DNA of 64,000 bases, taken from NCBI GenBank assembly GCA_963836015.1, contig CAWIIF010000005.1:186001-250000 (forward strand), read 5' to 3'. A model generated the notes under the pieces. It saw only the letters and a program-made list of their open reading frames with translations. It ran no database searches and was not told the origin of the DNA. Source of the stretch: CAWCDJ01 sp963836015 (GTDB lineage Bacteria; Acidobacteriota; Terriglobia; Bryobacterales; Bryobacteraceae). A program made the position numbers and the translations under genes. Numbering within the stretch: the first letter of the stretch is position 1; each line of letters starts with the position of its first letter. Positions 24,096 through 34,474 of the stretch are shown piece by piece.

Positions 24096-24373
24096 GGCCC
24101 GTCAGCATCGAAAGGGGAGAGCGCTAATGCGGCCGCAAGCACCATTTCGTGAATTCCGGTTGTTGGCAATTGCGGCCGGTTTACGCGCCATCCGGAAGGA
24201 ATGAGGCGGCGGGGGGTCGTGTCCGGATGGCCGACGATCTGCTCGCCATCGGGCGGATCGCAAAGAACAACAGGCGATATCCGTCAACTCGGGTGCCACG
24301 TGCAGGCGTGCGGTAATGAAGTGTTGAGACGGCATCTCACATGCTTACGCGCCACCCCGGACCCCTATCAGTA

Positions 24374-24379
24374 GATAAT
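24374..24379 (+). promoter_or_regulatory. -10-like GATAAT before the secreted hydrolase
   Basis: GATAAT ends 7 nt before the ATG at 24387, which starts the signal peptide. It overlaps the alternative ATG at 24378 and so argues against that start. Confidence 0.4.
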
Positions 24380-24386
24380 GTCTGCT

Positions 24387-26396
24387 ATGCAGAAAACGAT
24401 CGGACGTGTGGCCTTTGCCCTCCTGGTCTGCGTGGCCGGCGCTCACGCCCGCGTCACCCGCGTGGTCGTTGAGAAGCGCGAGTCTCCCGCGTTTGGCGGG
24501 CAGCTGTTCGGCAAGGCCGGCGCCTATGAAATCCTCAGCGGCCACTTCTACGGCGAGGTCGACCCGAAAGACCCTCATAACAGCATCATCAACGACATCC
24601 AGTTCGCGCCTCGGAACGCCCGTGGAATGGTTGAATACAGCGCCACCTTCACCTTCGCCAAACCCATCGACATGTCCAAGTCGAACGGGGTTCTCTACTA
24701 CAGCGTCCCCAATCGCGGCCGCGGTGCGCCCGTGGGCTCCACCGATGGGCGCGTGAATCTCCTAAGCGGATGGCAGGGCGATCTCCCGCAGCCCGAGGGC
24801 GCGCAATCCATCGTGGCGCCCGTGGCCCGCAACGCCGATGGCTCATCGCTGACCGGTCCGGTGATCGAGCGGCTCATCGATGTGCCGCCCAACTCGACCA
24901 CGGTCGATCTCCGTCCTGTCCCATACGTGGGCCTGACGTATCAGCGACCCCTCACGCTCGACACCAGCAAAGCCCAACTCCTGCGGCGGACTTCGCCCGA
25001 AGCGCTGTCCACACCCATTTCCGCCTCCGACTGGGCCTTCGCCGATTGCACCACGACGCCATTCCCAGGGATTCCGGATCCAGCGAAGCTGTGCGTGAAA
25101 GGCCGCTTCGATTCCGCCTCCGAGTACCTCGTCAGATATACCGCCAAAGATCCGCTCGTCCTCGGTATCGGCTATGCGGCCACGCGGGATTTACAGTCGT
25201 TCCTGCGCTACGGCGAACGCGATGACGCCGGTACACCGAATCCGCTCGCCGGAAAAATCAAGTGGATCATCAGCCGCGGCGATTCGCAATCCGGCAACTT
25301 CATCCGCAGCTACATCCACCTCGGCTTCAACCAGGATGAAGCTGGCCGCATCGTATGGGACGGCGCGAATCCGCACATCGCCGCGCGCCAGCTCGCGCTC
25401 AACTTTCGCTTCGCCATCGGAGGTGGTTACGCCGGCCCGTTTCAGCCCGGCAGCGAAGGCGTGCTATGGTGGGGCGATTACGCCGACACCGCGCGCAAGC
25501 GCCCTTCCGCCGGGCTGCTGGACCGCTGCACGGCCACCAAGACCTGTCCCAAAATCTTCGACACCTTCGGCGCGCTCGAATTCTGGTTCTTGCGCGAATC
25601 GCCGAATCTCGTGGGTACGGACGCCAAAGCCGACATTCCGTTGCCGCCCAACGTGCGGCGCTATTTTTTCCCCGGCACACCCCACGGGGGCGGACGCGGC
25701 GGATTCAACGCCACTCCGGCCGCCCCGCCGAGAGGCTGCGTACTTCCCGCCAACCCCAATCCGGAGAGCGACACAATGAAGGCTCTCACCGTCGCGCTAA
25801 TCGACTGGGTGACCAAAGGCGTCGAGCCGCCTCCCAGCCGTTACCCGCAGCTTGCCGAGCACCAGCTCGTCGCCGCGAACAAGGCCGCGATGGGCTTTCC
25901 GAACATTCCGGGCGTCCCTTCCCCGGACGGCTTGCTGAATCCCGTTCTTGATTACGACTTTGGGCCGGATTTCAACTACGTTGATGAGTCCGGCGTGATC
26001 ACCCGCCAGCCTCCGGTAGTGAAGCAGGCACTGCCCACGCTAGTGCCCAAAGTGGATGTCGATGGCAACGACGTCGGAGGCGTTCCGTCCGTCTTGCGCC
26101 AGGCGCCTCTGGGAACCTACACGGGCTGGAACGTCACCGCCTCCGGATTCGACAAGGGCAAGAGCTGCCTCCTGAACGGCAGCTTCATCCCATTCGCTAA
26201 AACCAAGGCCGAGCGCACCGCGTCCGGCGATCCGCGCCGTTCCCTCGAGGAGCGCTACGGCAACCACCGCGCGTACGTCGACGCCGTGAAAGCGGCGGCC
26301 GAGAAGGCGGTCGCGGAACGCTTCCTGCTTCGCGAGGATGCTGTCCGCTTGATTGCCGAGGCTACCGCGAGCGACGTCTTGGTAAAGAAGAAATAA
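24387..26396 (+). CDS. Secreted alpha/beta-hydrolase-domain protein
   Basis: 669 aa with a signal peptide (MQKTIGRVAFALLVCVAGAHA). The body matches the large alpha/beta-hydrolase family annotated 'alpha/beta hydrolase domain': 'ESPAFGGQLFGKAGAYEILSG' at the N-terminus, 'GVLYYSVPNRGRG', and the catalytic box 'SRGDSQSGNFIRSYIHLGFN' near residue 300, where relatives have G-x-S-Q-S-G-R-F-x-R. 'FFPGTPHGGGRGG' probably holds the catalytic His. Substrates are unknown; relatives sit in steroid, terpene and secreted esterase contexts. The start at 24387 is chosen over 24378 because a -10 element overlaps the latter. Confidence 0.7.
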   Translation: MQKTIGRVAFALLVCVAGAHARVTRVVVEKRESPAFGGQLFGKAGAYEILSGHFYGEVDPKDPHNSIINDIQFAPRNARGMVEYSATFTFAKPIDMSKSNGVLYYSVPNRGRGAPVGSTDGRVNLLSGWQGDLPQPEGAQSIVAPVARNADGSSLTGPVIERLIDVPPNSTTVDLRPVPYVGLTYQRPLTLDTSKAQLLRRTSPEALSTPISASDWAFADCTTTPFPGIPDPAKLCVKGRFDSASEYLVRYTAKDPLVLGIGYAATRDLQSFLRYGERDDAGTPNPLAGKIKWIISRGDSQSGNFIRSYIHLGFNQDEAGRIVWDGANPHIAARQLALNFRFAIGGGYAGPFQPGSEGVLWWGDYADTARKRPSAGLLDRCTATKTCPKIFDTFGALEFWFLRESPNLVGTDAKADIPLPPNVRRYFFPGTPHGGGRGGFNATPAAPPRGCVLPANPNPESDTMKALTVALIDWVTKGVEPPPSRYPQLAEHQLVAANKAAMGFPNIPGVPSPDGLLNPVLDYDFGPDFNYVDESGVITRQPPVVKQALPTLVPKVDVDGNDVGGVPSVLRQAPLGTYTGWNVTASGFDKGKSCLLNGSFIPFAKTKAERTASGDPRRSLEERYGNHRAYVDAVKAAAEKAVAERFLLREDAVRLIAEATASDVLVKKK

Positions 26397-26696
26397 AACA
26401 GGACACGGCATCAACTGAAAAACGAGTCCGCGGCGACCTCGGCGGAATGGTCGGCGCCGCAAGATCGCGACACGGCCTGCGGCCGGTGATCCTGTGGGCG
26501 AGAAGCCACTCTACCAGAGATGTGCTCCGTCCGGACTGGTGCTGGATCACGCGCCAAACAAGAAGTTGGGCGGGCGAGGTTCGCCGGCAGACCTCAACTT
26601 CCCGTTTGCCGACCATCCAGACAGAGCCAGCGATGGCCCATCGTTCAGGCGTGGGATCAGATCGCAAGCGAAGCATAAACTATGTTAGAAACCAGG

Positions 26697-27641
26697 TCAG
26701 CGCGCGCCTTTCTTGCGGACCCAGAACTCGCCCGCACCCGTAATTGTGCCCAGGCTCACCGGCTTGTCCGCGGGCGCAAGTCCCATCACCGTGCCGCCGG
26801 AGCCGTCTACGAAGAGAGCGAAACGAAGCCGCTTAGTCGAGTAGCCTTGTTGGGTGATCACGAGAAATTCGCCATCGAGCGTCCACTGCCCCGCGATTTT
26901 TTCGTGGAGGACGCGGCCGCCGGTCATCCCCGCCATCGACGACTGATAGTTTCCGTCGGGCGCGACGGTGACGAGTTCGTTGAAGAACGTCGTATTGCTC
27001 CCGGTCACATTGCCCCACGAGTTCACGTAGTTGATTACATTGGCGCCACCGCGCTGCCAGGTCCCGGCGAGGTCGGCAATCCGAACGGCCAGCGGATTCG
27101 GTGGCAGATTGGCCGGGCGCTGCCAGGAGGGGTGGGCGATGAGCGAGGCGGCAAAGCGCTCGATCATAGTGCCGTACGCCTGTAGGGCGTCCGGCGTGGG
27201 AGTGAGGATCAGAACCGGCGTCGCGCGGCCCGCGCCGCGCACGGTGAACAGCGTGACCACCGCGGGCACGCCGCTGAGCCGGCCCATGCCGATGCTGGAT
27301 ACCATCACCGCGCCGCTCGGCAGCGTCTGCGTCGCAGGCTGAATGCCGGCACCGGTGTGGAACGGCGCGTCCGCTATCCTCGCCCATTGGCGTGCGTGGT
27401 CGGACAAGGCGTCCGGGGTCGCGTCCACCGCCCAAAAGACGGCGATCTCGCAGTAGCGGTCACCGTCGACGCGTTTCCAATCCTCGCGGTCCGCAAATCC
27501 GCCGATGATGGGCGAGAAACCCGGCGGCGGGGTGTAGGTTACCGAATCGAACGTCCACGCCACAGCCCATGCTCTCTGCGGGCAGGCGACGACCGCGGCC
27601 GCAGTCAGCAATAGCAACCGCAAGCGAAATCCTGTTCTCAC
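26697..27641 (-). CDS. Secreted protein of unknown function
   Basis: 314 aa from a GTG at 27639-27641 with GAGGAGGGG 4 nt upstream and a signal peptide (RLRLLLLTAAAVVACPQRAWA). 'WTFDSVTYTPPPGFSP' and a C-terminal beta-rich 'DLAGTWQRGGANVINYVNSWGN ... FFNELVTVAPDGNYQSSMAGMTGG ... GQWTLDGEFLVITQQG' repeat suggest a lipocalin-like or avidin-like barrel (residues ~205-310) behind a mixed N-terminal domain. I do not recognise a characterised family. It is convergent with the upstream hydrolase gene. Confidence 0.65.
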   Translation of the reverse strand: MRTGFRLRLLLLTAAAVVACPQRAWAVAWTFDSVTYTPPPGFSPIIGGFADREDWKRVDGDRYCEIAVFWAVDATPDALSDHARQWARIADAPFHTGAGIQPATQTLPSGAVMVSSIGMGRLSGVPAVVTLFTVRGAGRATPVLILTPTPDALQAYGTMIERFAASLIAHPSWQRPANLPPNPLAVRIADLAGTWQRGGANVINYVNSWGNVTGSNTTFFNELVTVAPDGNYQSSMAGMTGGRVLHEKIAGQWTLDGEFLVITQQGYSTKRLRFALFVDGSGGTVMGLAPADKPVSLGTITGAGEFWVRKKGAR

Positions 27642-28003
27642 GGTCCCCTCCTCATCTGCAAGGTGCGCGCCGAGCGCGACAGCGGAAGAATCATACCATG
27701 GCCAACGCAGGAGTAGTGCAGTTCGCTGTGCAACTGGACAGAGGTGTCGATCCAGGATCGATTTGGCTACTACTCCCGGGTCACGCGCAAACGGGAAGTT
27801 GGGAGTTTCTCGCGTACGATGTCGAACGCTGCGGGGATCAACAACACCTGGTACGTGATCACTGATGCGAATGCCGCGCCGGCCTCTGCGGAGCATGGCC
27901 CTGGTAGAATGCACCCAAATGGAAGGACGGTGTGGAAAAGCTTGCGCACGTCAGTCTGGCACTGGCTTCCCCCAAGCGTCCATCCTTCAAAGGAACTGCG
28001 ATC
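27642..28003. other. 362-bp divergent intergenic region
   Basis: It separates the divergent secreted protein and the hexulose-phosphate-synthase-like gene. On the minus strand at ~27770-27890 a short frame ends with a hydrophobic stretch (SVITYQVLLIPAAFDIVREKL) that could be the tail of a decayed membrane transporter. It has no start and no body. Confidence 0.35.
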
Positions 28004-28930
28004 ATGGATCATAAGAAGACGTCGAATCACCACGGGTACCTCAACCGGCGATCGTTCCTCGACGCCGCTGGTGGGCTCGCCGGCGGCGGGTTGGCCGTCG
28101 GCGCCATCTTTCAGACAATACGGCCCAGTTCCGCCTGGGGCCAGCGGCCGGCAAAGGAGACACACCCGAGTTCCGCCCGCGTTGTGGATCGGCTCAAGAC
28201 CCGCTTCTCGTTTCAGATTTCGGTCGATGTGGGGACCTTGGATCTGGGTCTGACGGTCGCCAGTGCGGCGCTGGCGGGTGGGGTCGACATCGTCGAAATG
28301 GGGACGCCGCTGCTCAAGACCCAGGGCGTTTCGAACGTCGTGCCCGCCTTCCGCAAGCGGTTTCCCAATGCTCTCCTGCTGGCAGACATGAAGACCATGG
28401 ACGGCGGTGGCGGCGAGGCGCGCAGCGTCTACGCCGGGGGCGGCAACATCTTTGATTTCCTCGCTCTCGCCGGCGTGGATACGGCGAAGTCGATCTGCGC
28501 CGTGCGCGATGAGTTCAGGCGCGCGGGCTCCGAATTGCCGCGACTTGTCTTTTCCGACATCATGGTGCCGCACCAGGGCCCCGCCGCGCAGGCAGGCGAG
28601 GTCGCGCTTCGGATGGTCGAGGCCGGCGTCGACGCGGTCGGTATCCACCTGCAGTCCGACGCGCGGCACGCCAATCCGAAACTCATCGAGGACGACTATC
28701 TCGGTGATGTGGCTCGCGCCGTCTTCGAACGGGTCGGCAAAGCCGTCCCGGTACAGGTGGTCGGCGGGCTCAGCATCGCACAGGCAAAGAGCCTCGCCAA
28801 GGCGGGCCTGCGCGCCTTGGTGATCAGCGGCAATATGGGCCTGCCGGACGGCAATGCCCGCTACAACCTGCCACCGGCCGAAATCCAGCGCTTAGTCGCC
28901 GGCTTCATCGCCGAGGTCTCGAGCGCTTAG
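28004..28930 (+). CDS. Tat-exported protein of the hexulose-6-phosphate synthase / OMP-decarboxylase fold
   Basis: 308 aa. Residues ~14-45 are a twin-arginine signal (NRRSFLDAAGG then a glycine-rich hydrophobic run). The rest follows 3-hexulose-6-phosphate synthase: 'SVDVGTLDLGLTVASAAL', 'VDIVEMGTPLLKTQGV', the catalytic box 'ADMKTMDGG' (Asp-Lys-x-x-Asp), 'VDAVGIHLQSD' and the phosphate loop 'VQVVGGLSIAQA'. Known HPS and 3-keto-gulonate-6-P decarboxylases are cytosolic and bind Mg and phospho-sugars, so an export signal is unexpected. The ATG at 28004 follows AAAGGAA and starts the leader. It is a single gene, convergent with the POT transporter. Confidence 0.7.
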   Translation: MDHKKTSNHHGYLNRRSFLDAAGGLAGGGLAVGAIFQTIRPSSAWGQRPAKETHPSSARVVDRLKTRFSFQISVDVGTLDLGLTVASAALAGGVDIVEMGTPLLKTQGVSNVVPAFRKRFPNALLLADMKTMDGGGGEARSVYAGGGNIFDFLALAGVDTAKSICAVRDEFRRAGSELPRLVFSDIMVPHQGPAAQAGEVALRMVEAGVDAVGIHLQSDARHANPKLIEDDYLGDVARAVFERVGKAVPVQVVGGLSIAQAKSLAKAGLRALVISGNMGLPDGNARYNLPPAEIQRLVAGFIAEVSSA

Positions 28931-29132
28931 TCAACGCGCCGATCCATCCGCGTCATCCGTCAAAAAGGCAGTCATGTCAGGCTGCAACACCAGGGACCCC
29001 GGCTCACACGATTACGGTTCCGCTACACAATCCAATTGAAGACCGGTACACTTCACGGAATCCTCGCCGAGGTTGCGGGCGGAAGGCCTAGACCCACCGA
29101 GCGCGCCTTCGACGCTAGCAGCCCGTGGCGCT

Positions 29133-29228
29133 GGAAAAACGGGACAGGCAACGAAATTCCGCTGGGCGGCTTGATCTGTTTTGAGCAGATTAGCGGCGCG
29201 GAATTTCGAAGCCAGTCCCCGTTTTTCC
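29133..29228. terminator. 96-bp near-perfect hairpin, probably a bidirectional terminator
   Basis: GGAAAAACGGG at 29133-29143 is mirrored by CCCCGTTTTTCC at 29217-29228, and GAAATTCCGC at 29153-29162 by GCGGAATTTC at 29198-29207. The arms between pair with few mismatches, giving ~30 paired bases. An inner ATCTG/CAGAT helix caps it. It lies between two convergent genes and each outer edge gives a T-run in one direction. The size and perfection also fit a small MITE-like element. Confidence 0.65.
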
Positions 29229-29240
29229 GACTTGATCGGG

Positions 29241-30764
<1,524 letters not shown>

Positions 30765-30770
30765 CGCCAG

Positions 30771-30776
30771 TGTATA
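30771..30776 (-). promoter_or_regulatory. -10-like TATACA before the POT transporter
   Basis: On the minus strand TATACA ends 6 nt before the TTG at 30764, matching the spacing seen at other leaderless starts in this window. Confidence 0.35.
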
Positions 30777-30807
30777 TGGTGGCGCGTCCGGTAAGCAATT
30801 AATACTT

Positions 30808-31950
30808 CTAATACTTCTTCAGCTCGCTGATGAGGGCCTGGAGTCCTTTGCGCCGGTAGAGGTCGGACAGGCGCTGTTCCTCCGGCGAGGGAGCCAGCGT
30901 TTTCTGGAGCAGGGGGGCGTCGAGGTTTTGCCGGTTGGGCACCCACACTTTGCCGTCGGTGAATTCCACCTGGTTGATGAAGCCGGTCATCCTGCTGACA
31001 TTCACGGGCCGGCCGTTGCTCGAGAAGCTGAGCGTGCTGTCCTGGAGGACGCGGGCGGACTGGCCGGGAGGCAGCACGAGATTGGCTTCGGAGGAAGGCA
31101 GGGACCCCGCCAGGTACTGGCGTCCCGCCTGGTCGCTGACGACCCAGCCTATCTCCACGTAGCGGACGGGCTTGCCGGAGCGATTGCGAACTTCGATCTG
31201 GGGAGTGCTGGCCTCATTGCCGGCCACGCGGACCCAGCCGTTGAGGGGCAGCACCGGGGAATCGGGGAACTGCAGGAACGCGAATTCGGCGGCATGCTCG
31301 GAGGCCACCGCGGCGCTAGTGACGGAAGGCCCGCGGCGCACCTTCACGGTGAGCGGAGAGAGCTTCAACTGGCGGTCGAGGCTGTCGAGCATGGCCTGCT
31401 GCAATCCGTTGGGACCGGACTGGGCGAGCACGCGCTTGAAATATTCGCGGTCGCGCTGGGCTTCCAGCTCGCAGGCAGTGAGGTAGCGGCGGGAATTCAG
31501 GCGGTCCGGCCCGTAGAAGGAGAGATCCTGAAACAGGACGCCGTCGAGATCCACGCGGACCAGCGGGCCGCCGGCGGTCTGGGTCGGGCGCACGAGCTGC
31601 ATGTCGATGCGGACGGGAAAGACTTCGCCGGGCCCCACATTCATGCTGGGGATGGTGACGGACCCCTTGCCGCCCATGGCGACTTCCTGCGAAACGACGC
31701 GCAGGGTGATGCCATGAATGCGGCCCTGGCTGCCGTTGCGGAGCATGAGCGCCATGTGGAGATCGAGCACCATGGCGGCGCCGCGGGCGGTGGTGCGGGA
31801 CTGGTCGGTGGAGAGCGAGAGCAGGGAGACCGGCGAGCTATCCGGCAGTTTCAGCGAGACGGAACTGCTGGACAGGGGGGCGTCCTGCGCCCACAGGCCG
31901 GCCGAGCCCGCCAGGGCCAAGGCCGCGAGCCCCACCAACTTACTCCGCAT
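30808..31950 (-). CDS. Secreted protein of unknown function in a sigma/anti-sigma operon
   Basis: 380 aa with a signal peptide (MRSKLVGLAALALAGSAGLWAQ). The mature part looks beta-rich with two similar halves: each has a strand-rich 'V.VRV.GN..STPQIEVRNRSGKPV' type segment, and the C-terminus has charged helices (PSPEEQRLSDLYRRKGLQALISELKKY). I do not recognise the family. It overlaps the anti-sigma gene by 11 bp and is third after sigma and anti-sigma, so it may be a periplasmic input or output of that switch. Confidence 0.7.
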   Translation of the reverse strand: MRSKLVGLAALALAGSAGLWAQDAPLSSSSVSLKLPDSSPVSLLSLSTDQSRTTARGAAMVLDLHMALMLRNGSQGRIHGITLRVVSQEVAMGGKGSVTIPSMNVGPGEVFPVRIDMQLVRPTQTAGGPLVRVDLDGVLFQDLSFYGPDRLNSRRYLTACELEAQRDREYFKRVLAQSGPNGLQQAMLDSLDRQLKLSPLTVKVRRGPSVTSAAVASEHAAEFAFLQFPDSPVLPLNGWVRVAGNEASTPQIEVRNRSGKPVRYVEIGWVVSDQAGRQYLAGSLPSSEANLVLPPGQSARVLQDSTLSFSSNGRPVNVSRMTGFINQVEFTDGKVWVPNRQNLDAPLLQKTLAPSPEEQRLSDLYRRKGLQALISELKKY

Positions 31951-32500
31951 ATACTTTGTTGATCGTCACGTAGTCCGTTTCGGGATCCACGTAGCGAGCC
32001 CTCATGCCGCCCTGCGCGTCCGGGGAATAGATGACGTGCTGGGCGCCGCTGTTCATGATGCGCATGGCCTGAGTTCCCCGGCGAACCTGAATTCCGTTGG
32101 TGGTGGCCTGCACCACGGACCCTTCGTCGACCGCCACGGGCGCGGGGCGCTCGAGCATGAGGCCGGTGACGAGAAGGGCCATGACGCTGGCCAGCGCGAC
32201 CGCGGCGCGGGTGCCGGTGAACAGCGGATGCTCGCGCAGGGGCGGCTCTCCGGACCGCACACACTCACCGGCTTCCAACCCCAGACGGATATTGGCCTTC
32301 ATCTCCGCCGCCAGGCGGTTCCACGGCACTTCCGGGATTTCCCGAAGCTCCGGGAGGATCTCGCGGAGAGACTCGAACTCGACCACTTCATCGCGGCATT
32401 GCTCGCAGCGAGCGAGATGGCGGCTGGTTCTCCAGCGCGCGAGGAATCCCAGGTCTCCACCCGCGTGCAAAGCCAAAGTCGCCTGATTCGGGTGCTTCAT
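31940..32500 (-). CDS. Membrane-bound zinc-finger anti-sigma factor
   Basis: 186 aa. An N-terminal cytoplasmic ZAS-type domain carries H-x3-C-x2-C (HLARCEQC, residues ~28-35) after 'HAGGDLGFLARWRTSR'. A transmembrane helix follows near 100-115 (TRAAVALASVMALLVTGLML), and the rest (~116-186) is periplasmic. Such proteins hold their cognate ECF sigma factor at the membrane until a signal arrives. The ATG at 32498-32500 lies 4 bp after the sigma stop. The long ORF to 32551 is read-through. Confidence 0.85.
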   Translation of the reverse strand: MKHPNQATLALHAGGDLGFLARWRTSRHLARCEQCRDEVVEFESLREILPELREIPEVPWNRLAAEMKANIRLGLEAGECVRSGEPPLREHPLFTGTRAAVALASVMALLVTGLMLERPAPVAVDEGSVVQATTNGIQVRRGTQAMRIMNSGAQHVIYSPDAQGGMRARYVDPETDYVTINKVYAE

Positions 32501-32504
32501 GTTC

Positions 32505-33029
32505 TTACCGCTTCCTTCTTTCCATGTACCGCCGGAACTTCGTTCGCCCATTCGCGATGTGCGACCGGACGGTGGCTTTGGAGCAATTCATCAGGCTCGC
32601 CACCTCTTCCGCCGGCAGCCCTTCCACGTCGCGCAACATGAGCGCGGCGCGCTCCCGTTCGCTGAGAAGGCGCAAGCCATCTTCCAGGTAATTGCGTTGT
32701 TCGGACCGAAGGAGAATCTGCTCCGGCGTGTCCGAATGGCCTTCCGGAGCATCATCGATCTCGCAGAACGTCGCGCGGCCGCTGCGGCGCATGAAATCGA
32801 TCGCGGTATTCGTGGCGATTCGCGACAGCCAATGCGCGGCCTTTTGTTCGTCCTTGAGCTGGTGCTGATGCTGGAGGGCCTTGATGAAGACTTCCTGCGT
32901 GAGATCCTGAGCGTCGGCCACATTCCGGACCACCCGGTAGATCTGCACGAAGATTCTCCGTAAGTGCTCGGAAACAAACCTGTTTTGCCGCTCCTGGATC
33001 TCCAGGCCCGGTTCGATGGCTTCGCTCAT
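32505..33029 (-). CDS. ECF RNA polymerase sigma factor
   Basis: 174 aa. Region 2 ('RFVSEHLRRIFVQIYRVVRNVADAQDLTQEVFIKALQ', then 'AAHWLSRIATNTAIDFMRR') and region 4 ('LRLLSERERAALMLRDVEGLPAEEVASLMNCSKATVRSHIANGRTKFRRYM') are complete. It sits directly before the zinc-finger anti-sigma gene, the usual pair. The start ATG at 33027-33029 is the first that leaves a normal N-terminus; an in-frame GTG slightly upstream is possible. The promoter it recognises cannot be derived from this window. Confidence 0.88.
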   Translation of the reverse strand: MSEAIEPGLEIQERQNRFVSEHLRRIFVQIYRVVRNVADAQDLTQEVFIKALQHQHQLKDEQKAAHWLSRIATNTAIDFMRRSGRATFCEIDDAPEGHSDTPEQILLRSEQRNYLEDGLRLLSERERAALMLRDVEGLPAEEVASLMNCSKATVRSHIANGRTKFRRYMERRKR

Positions 33030-33239
33030 CCGGCTATAAACCGCGGTTCTCACAGGTTCTACTGAAGATGACGCCGGAACCCGGAAAACGTGGAAACTAA
33101 AAGCGGTCAGTCCGCTAGAGCTTATTCTAGCAGGATACCCTTCCCCGGCTTTCACGATACCTGTTAAGCTTTGGATGGCTGGCCGCCGGGACGCCACAAC
33201 TAATTCGTGGTGTTGGCACCCGGCCGATCAGGTACCGCC

Positions 33240-34427
33240 ATGAAACTTGCCGAACGAATGACTCGCATCGGAGTCGAATCCGCCTTTGAAGTCCTGGTCC
33301 GCGCACGTGCACTCGAAGCGCAGGGCCGCAGTGTGGTTCACCTGGAAATCGGCGAACCGGATTTTCCCACTCCCCCGCACATTGTCGAAGCGGCAAAGCG
33401 AGCGCTCGATGAGGGCTGGACGCATTACGGCCCGACGCAGGGGCTGCCCGAACTGCGGGAAGCGATCGCGGCCGAGGTCAGCCGGACGCGCGGGATCGCG
33501 GTGGGGCCGCAGAACGTGTCGGTGGTACCGGGGGGAAAGCCAATCATCTTCTTCCCGATGCTGGCGCTGCTCGAGCCGGGCGACGAAGTGATCTATCCGA
33601 ACCCCGGGTTTCCGATCTACGAATCGATGATCCGGTTTACGGGCGCGACGCCGGTGCCGATGCCGCTCGAAGAGAGCCGCGGCTTTTCGTTCGACCTGAA
33701 CCTGTTTCGCGACCGGTTGAGCGACCGCACGAAGATGGTGGTGCTGAACTCGCCGCAGAACCCGACAGGCGGCGTGATTCCGGCCGCGGATCTGGAGGCG
33801 ATCGCGGAGATGCTGCGGGACCGCGACGTGGTGGTGCTGAGCGATGAAATCTACTCGCGCATTTACTACGGCGAGCGGCCGGTCTCGATCGCGGGCTACC
33901 CGGGGATGCTGGAGAAGACGATCATCCTCGACGGGTTCTCGAAGACGTACGCGATGACCGGCTGGCGCATGGGCTACGGGGTGATGCCGGCGTGGCTGGT
34001 GGACGCGGTGAACAAACTGATGGTGAATTCCAACTCGTGCACCGCCAGCTTCACGCAGCGCGCGGGGATCGCGGCCCTGACCGGACCGCAGGACTGCGTG
34101 GCGACGATGGTGGCGGAGTTCCGGCGGCGGCGCGACGCGATTTGCCGGGGTTTGAACGAAATCCCGGGGTTCCGCTGTGCGGTTCCGGGCGGCGCGTTCT
34201 ATGCGTACGCGAATGTCCAGGGCACGGGGATCGATTCGCGGGAGCTGGCCGACTACCTGCTGTACGAAGCGGGCGTTTCGTGCCTGACGGGAGGCTGCTT
34301 CGGCGAATACGGCAACGGCTACATCCGTTTCAGCTACGCCAACTCGCTGGACAACCTGATGGAGGCGGTGGCGCGGATCAAGAAGGTGGCGCCGCGATGG
34401 GAAGCGGCGGCGGTGGCGCAGAGGTAG
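33240..34427 (+). CDS. Class I/II PLP-dependent aminotransferase (AspC-like)
   Basis: 395 aa. 'VVHLEIGEPDFPTPPHIVEAA', 'THYGPTQGLPELREAIA', 'VLNSPQNPTGGVI' (with the conserved Asn-Pro), 'VVLSDEIYSRIYY' (the Asp that contacts the pyridine nitrogen) and 'ILDGFSKTYAMTGWRMGYGV' (Lys that binds PLP) are all in order. The terminal Arg is in 'GNGYIRFSYANS'. It matches the aspartate/aromatic aminotransferases of subgroup I-gamma. The amino-acid substrate cannot be told. The ATG at 33240 follows AGGTACCGCC. The dispersed repeat copy 2 begins right after the stop. Confidence 0.92.
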   Translation: MKLAERMTRIGVESAFEVLVRARALEAQGRSVVHLEIGEPDFPTPPHIVEAAKRALDEGWTHYGPTQGLPELREAIAAEVSRTRGIAVGPQNVSVVPGGKPIIFFPMLALLEPGDEVIYPNPGFPIYESMIRFTGATPVPMPLEESRGFSFDLNLFRDRLSDRTKMVVLNSPQNPTGGVIPAADLEAIAEMLRDRDVVVLSDEIYSRIYYGERPVSIAGYPGMLEKTIILDGFSKTYAMTGWRMGYGVMPAWLVDAVNKLMVNSNSCTASFTQRAGIAALTGPQDCVATMVAEFRRRRDAICRGLNEIPGFRCAVPGGAFYAYANVQGTGIDSRELADYLLYEAGVSCLTGGCFGEYGNGYIRFSYANSLDNLMEAVARIKKVAPRWEAAAVAQR

Positions 34428-34434
34428 GGAGTGC

Positions 34435-34474
34435 GCGCCTCAGGCGCGTGGACAGGCCAGGAGGCCTATCCTAC
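34435..34474. repeat. Dispersed palindromic repeat, copy 2
   Basis: GCGCCT/AGGCGC hairpin (34435-34447), then GTGGACAGGCC (34448-34458) and GGCCTATCCTAC (34463-34474). It fills the 43-bp gap between the aminotransferase stop and the convergent surface-protein stop, whose codon lies inside the last arm. Confidence 0.65.

Noticed and set aside
27770..27890. Hydrophobic tail resembling the end of a membrane transporter
   Set aside because: Only about 35 residues, no body or start. Mentioned in the intergenic entry but not called as a pseudogene.
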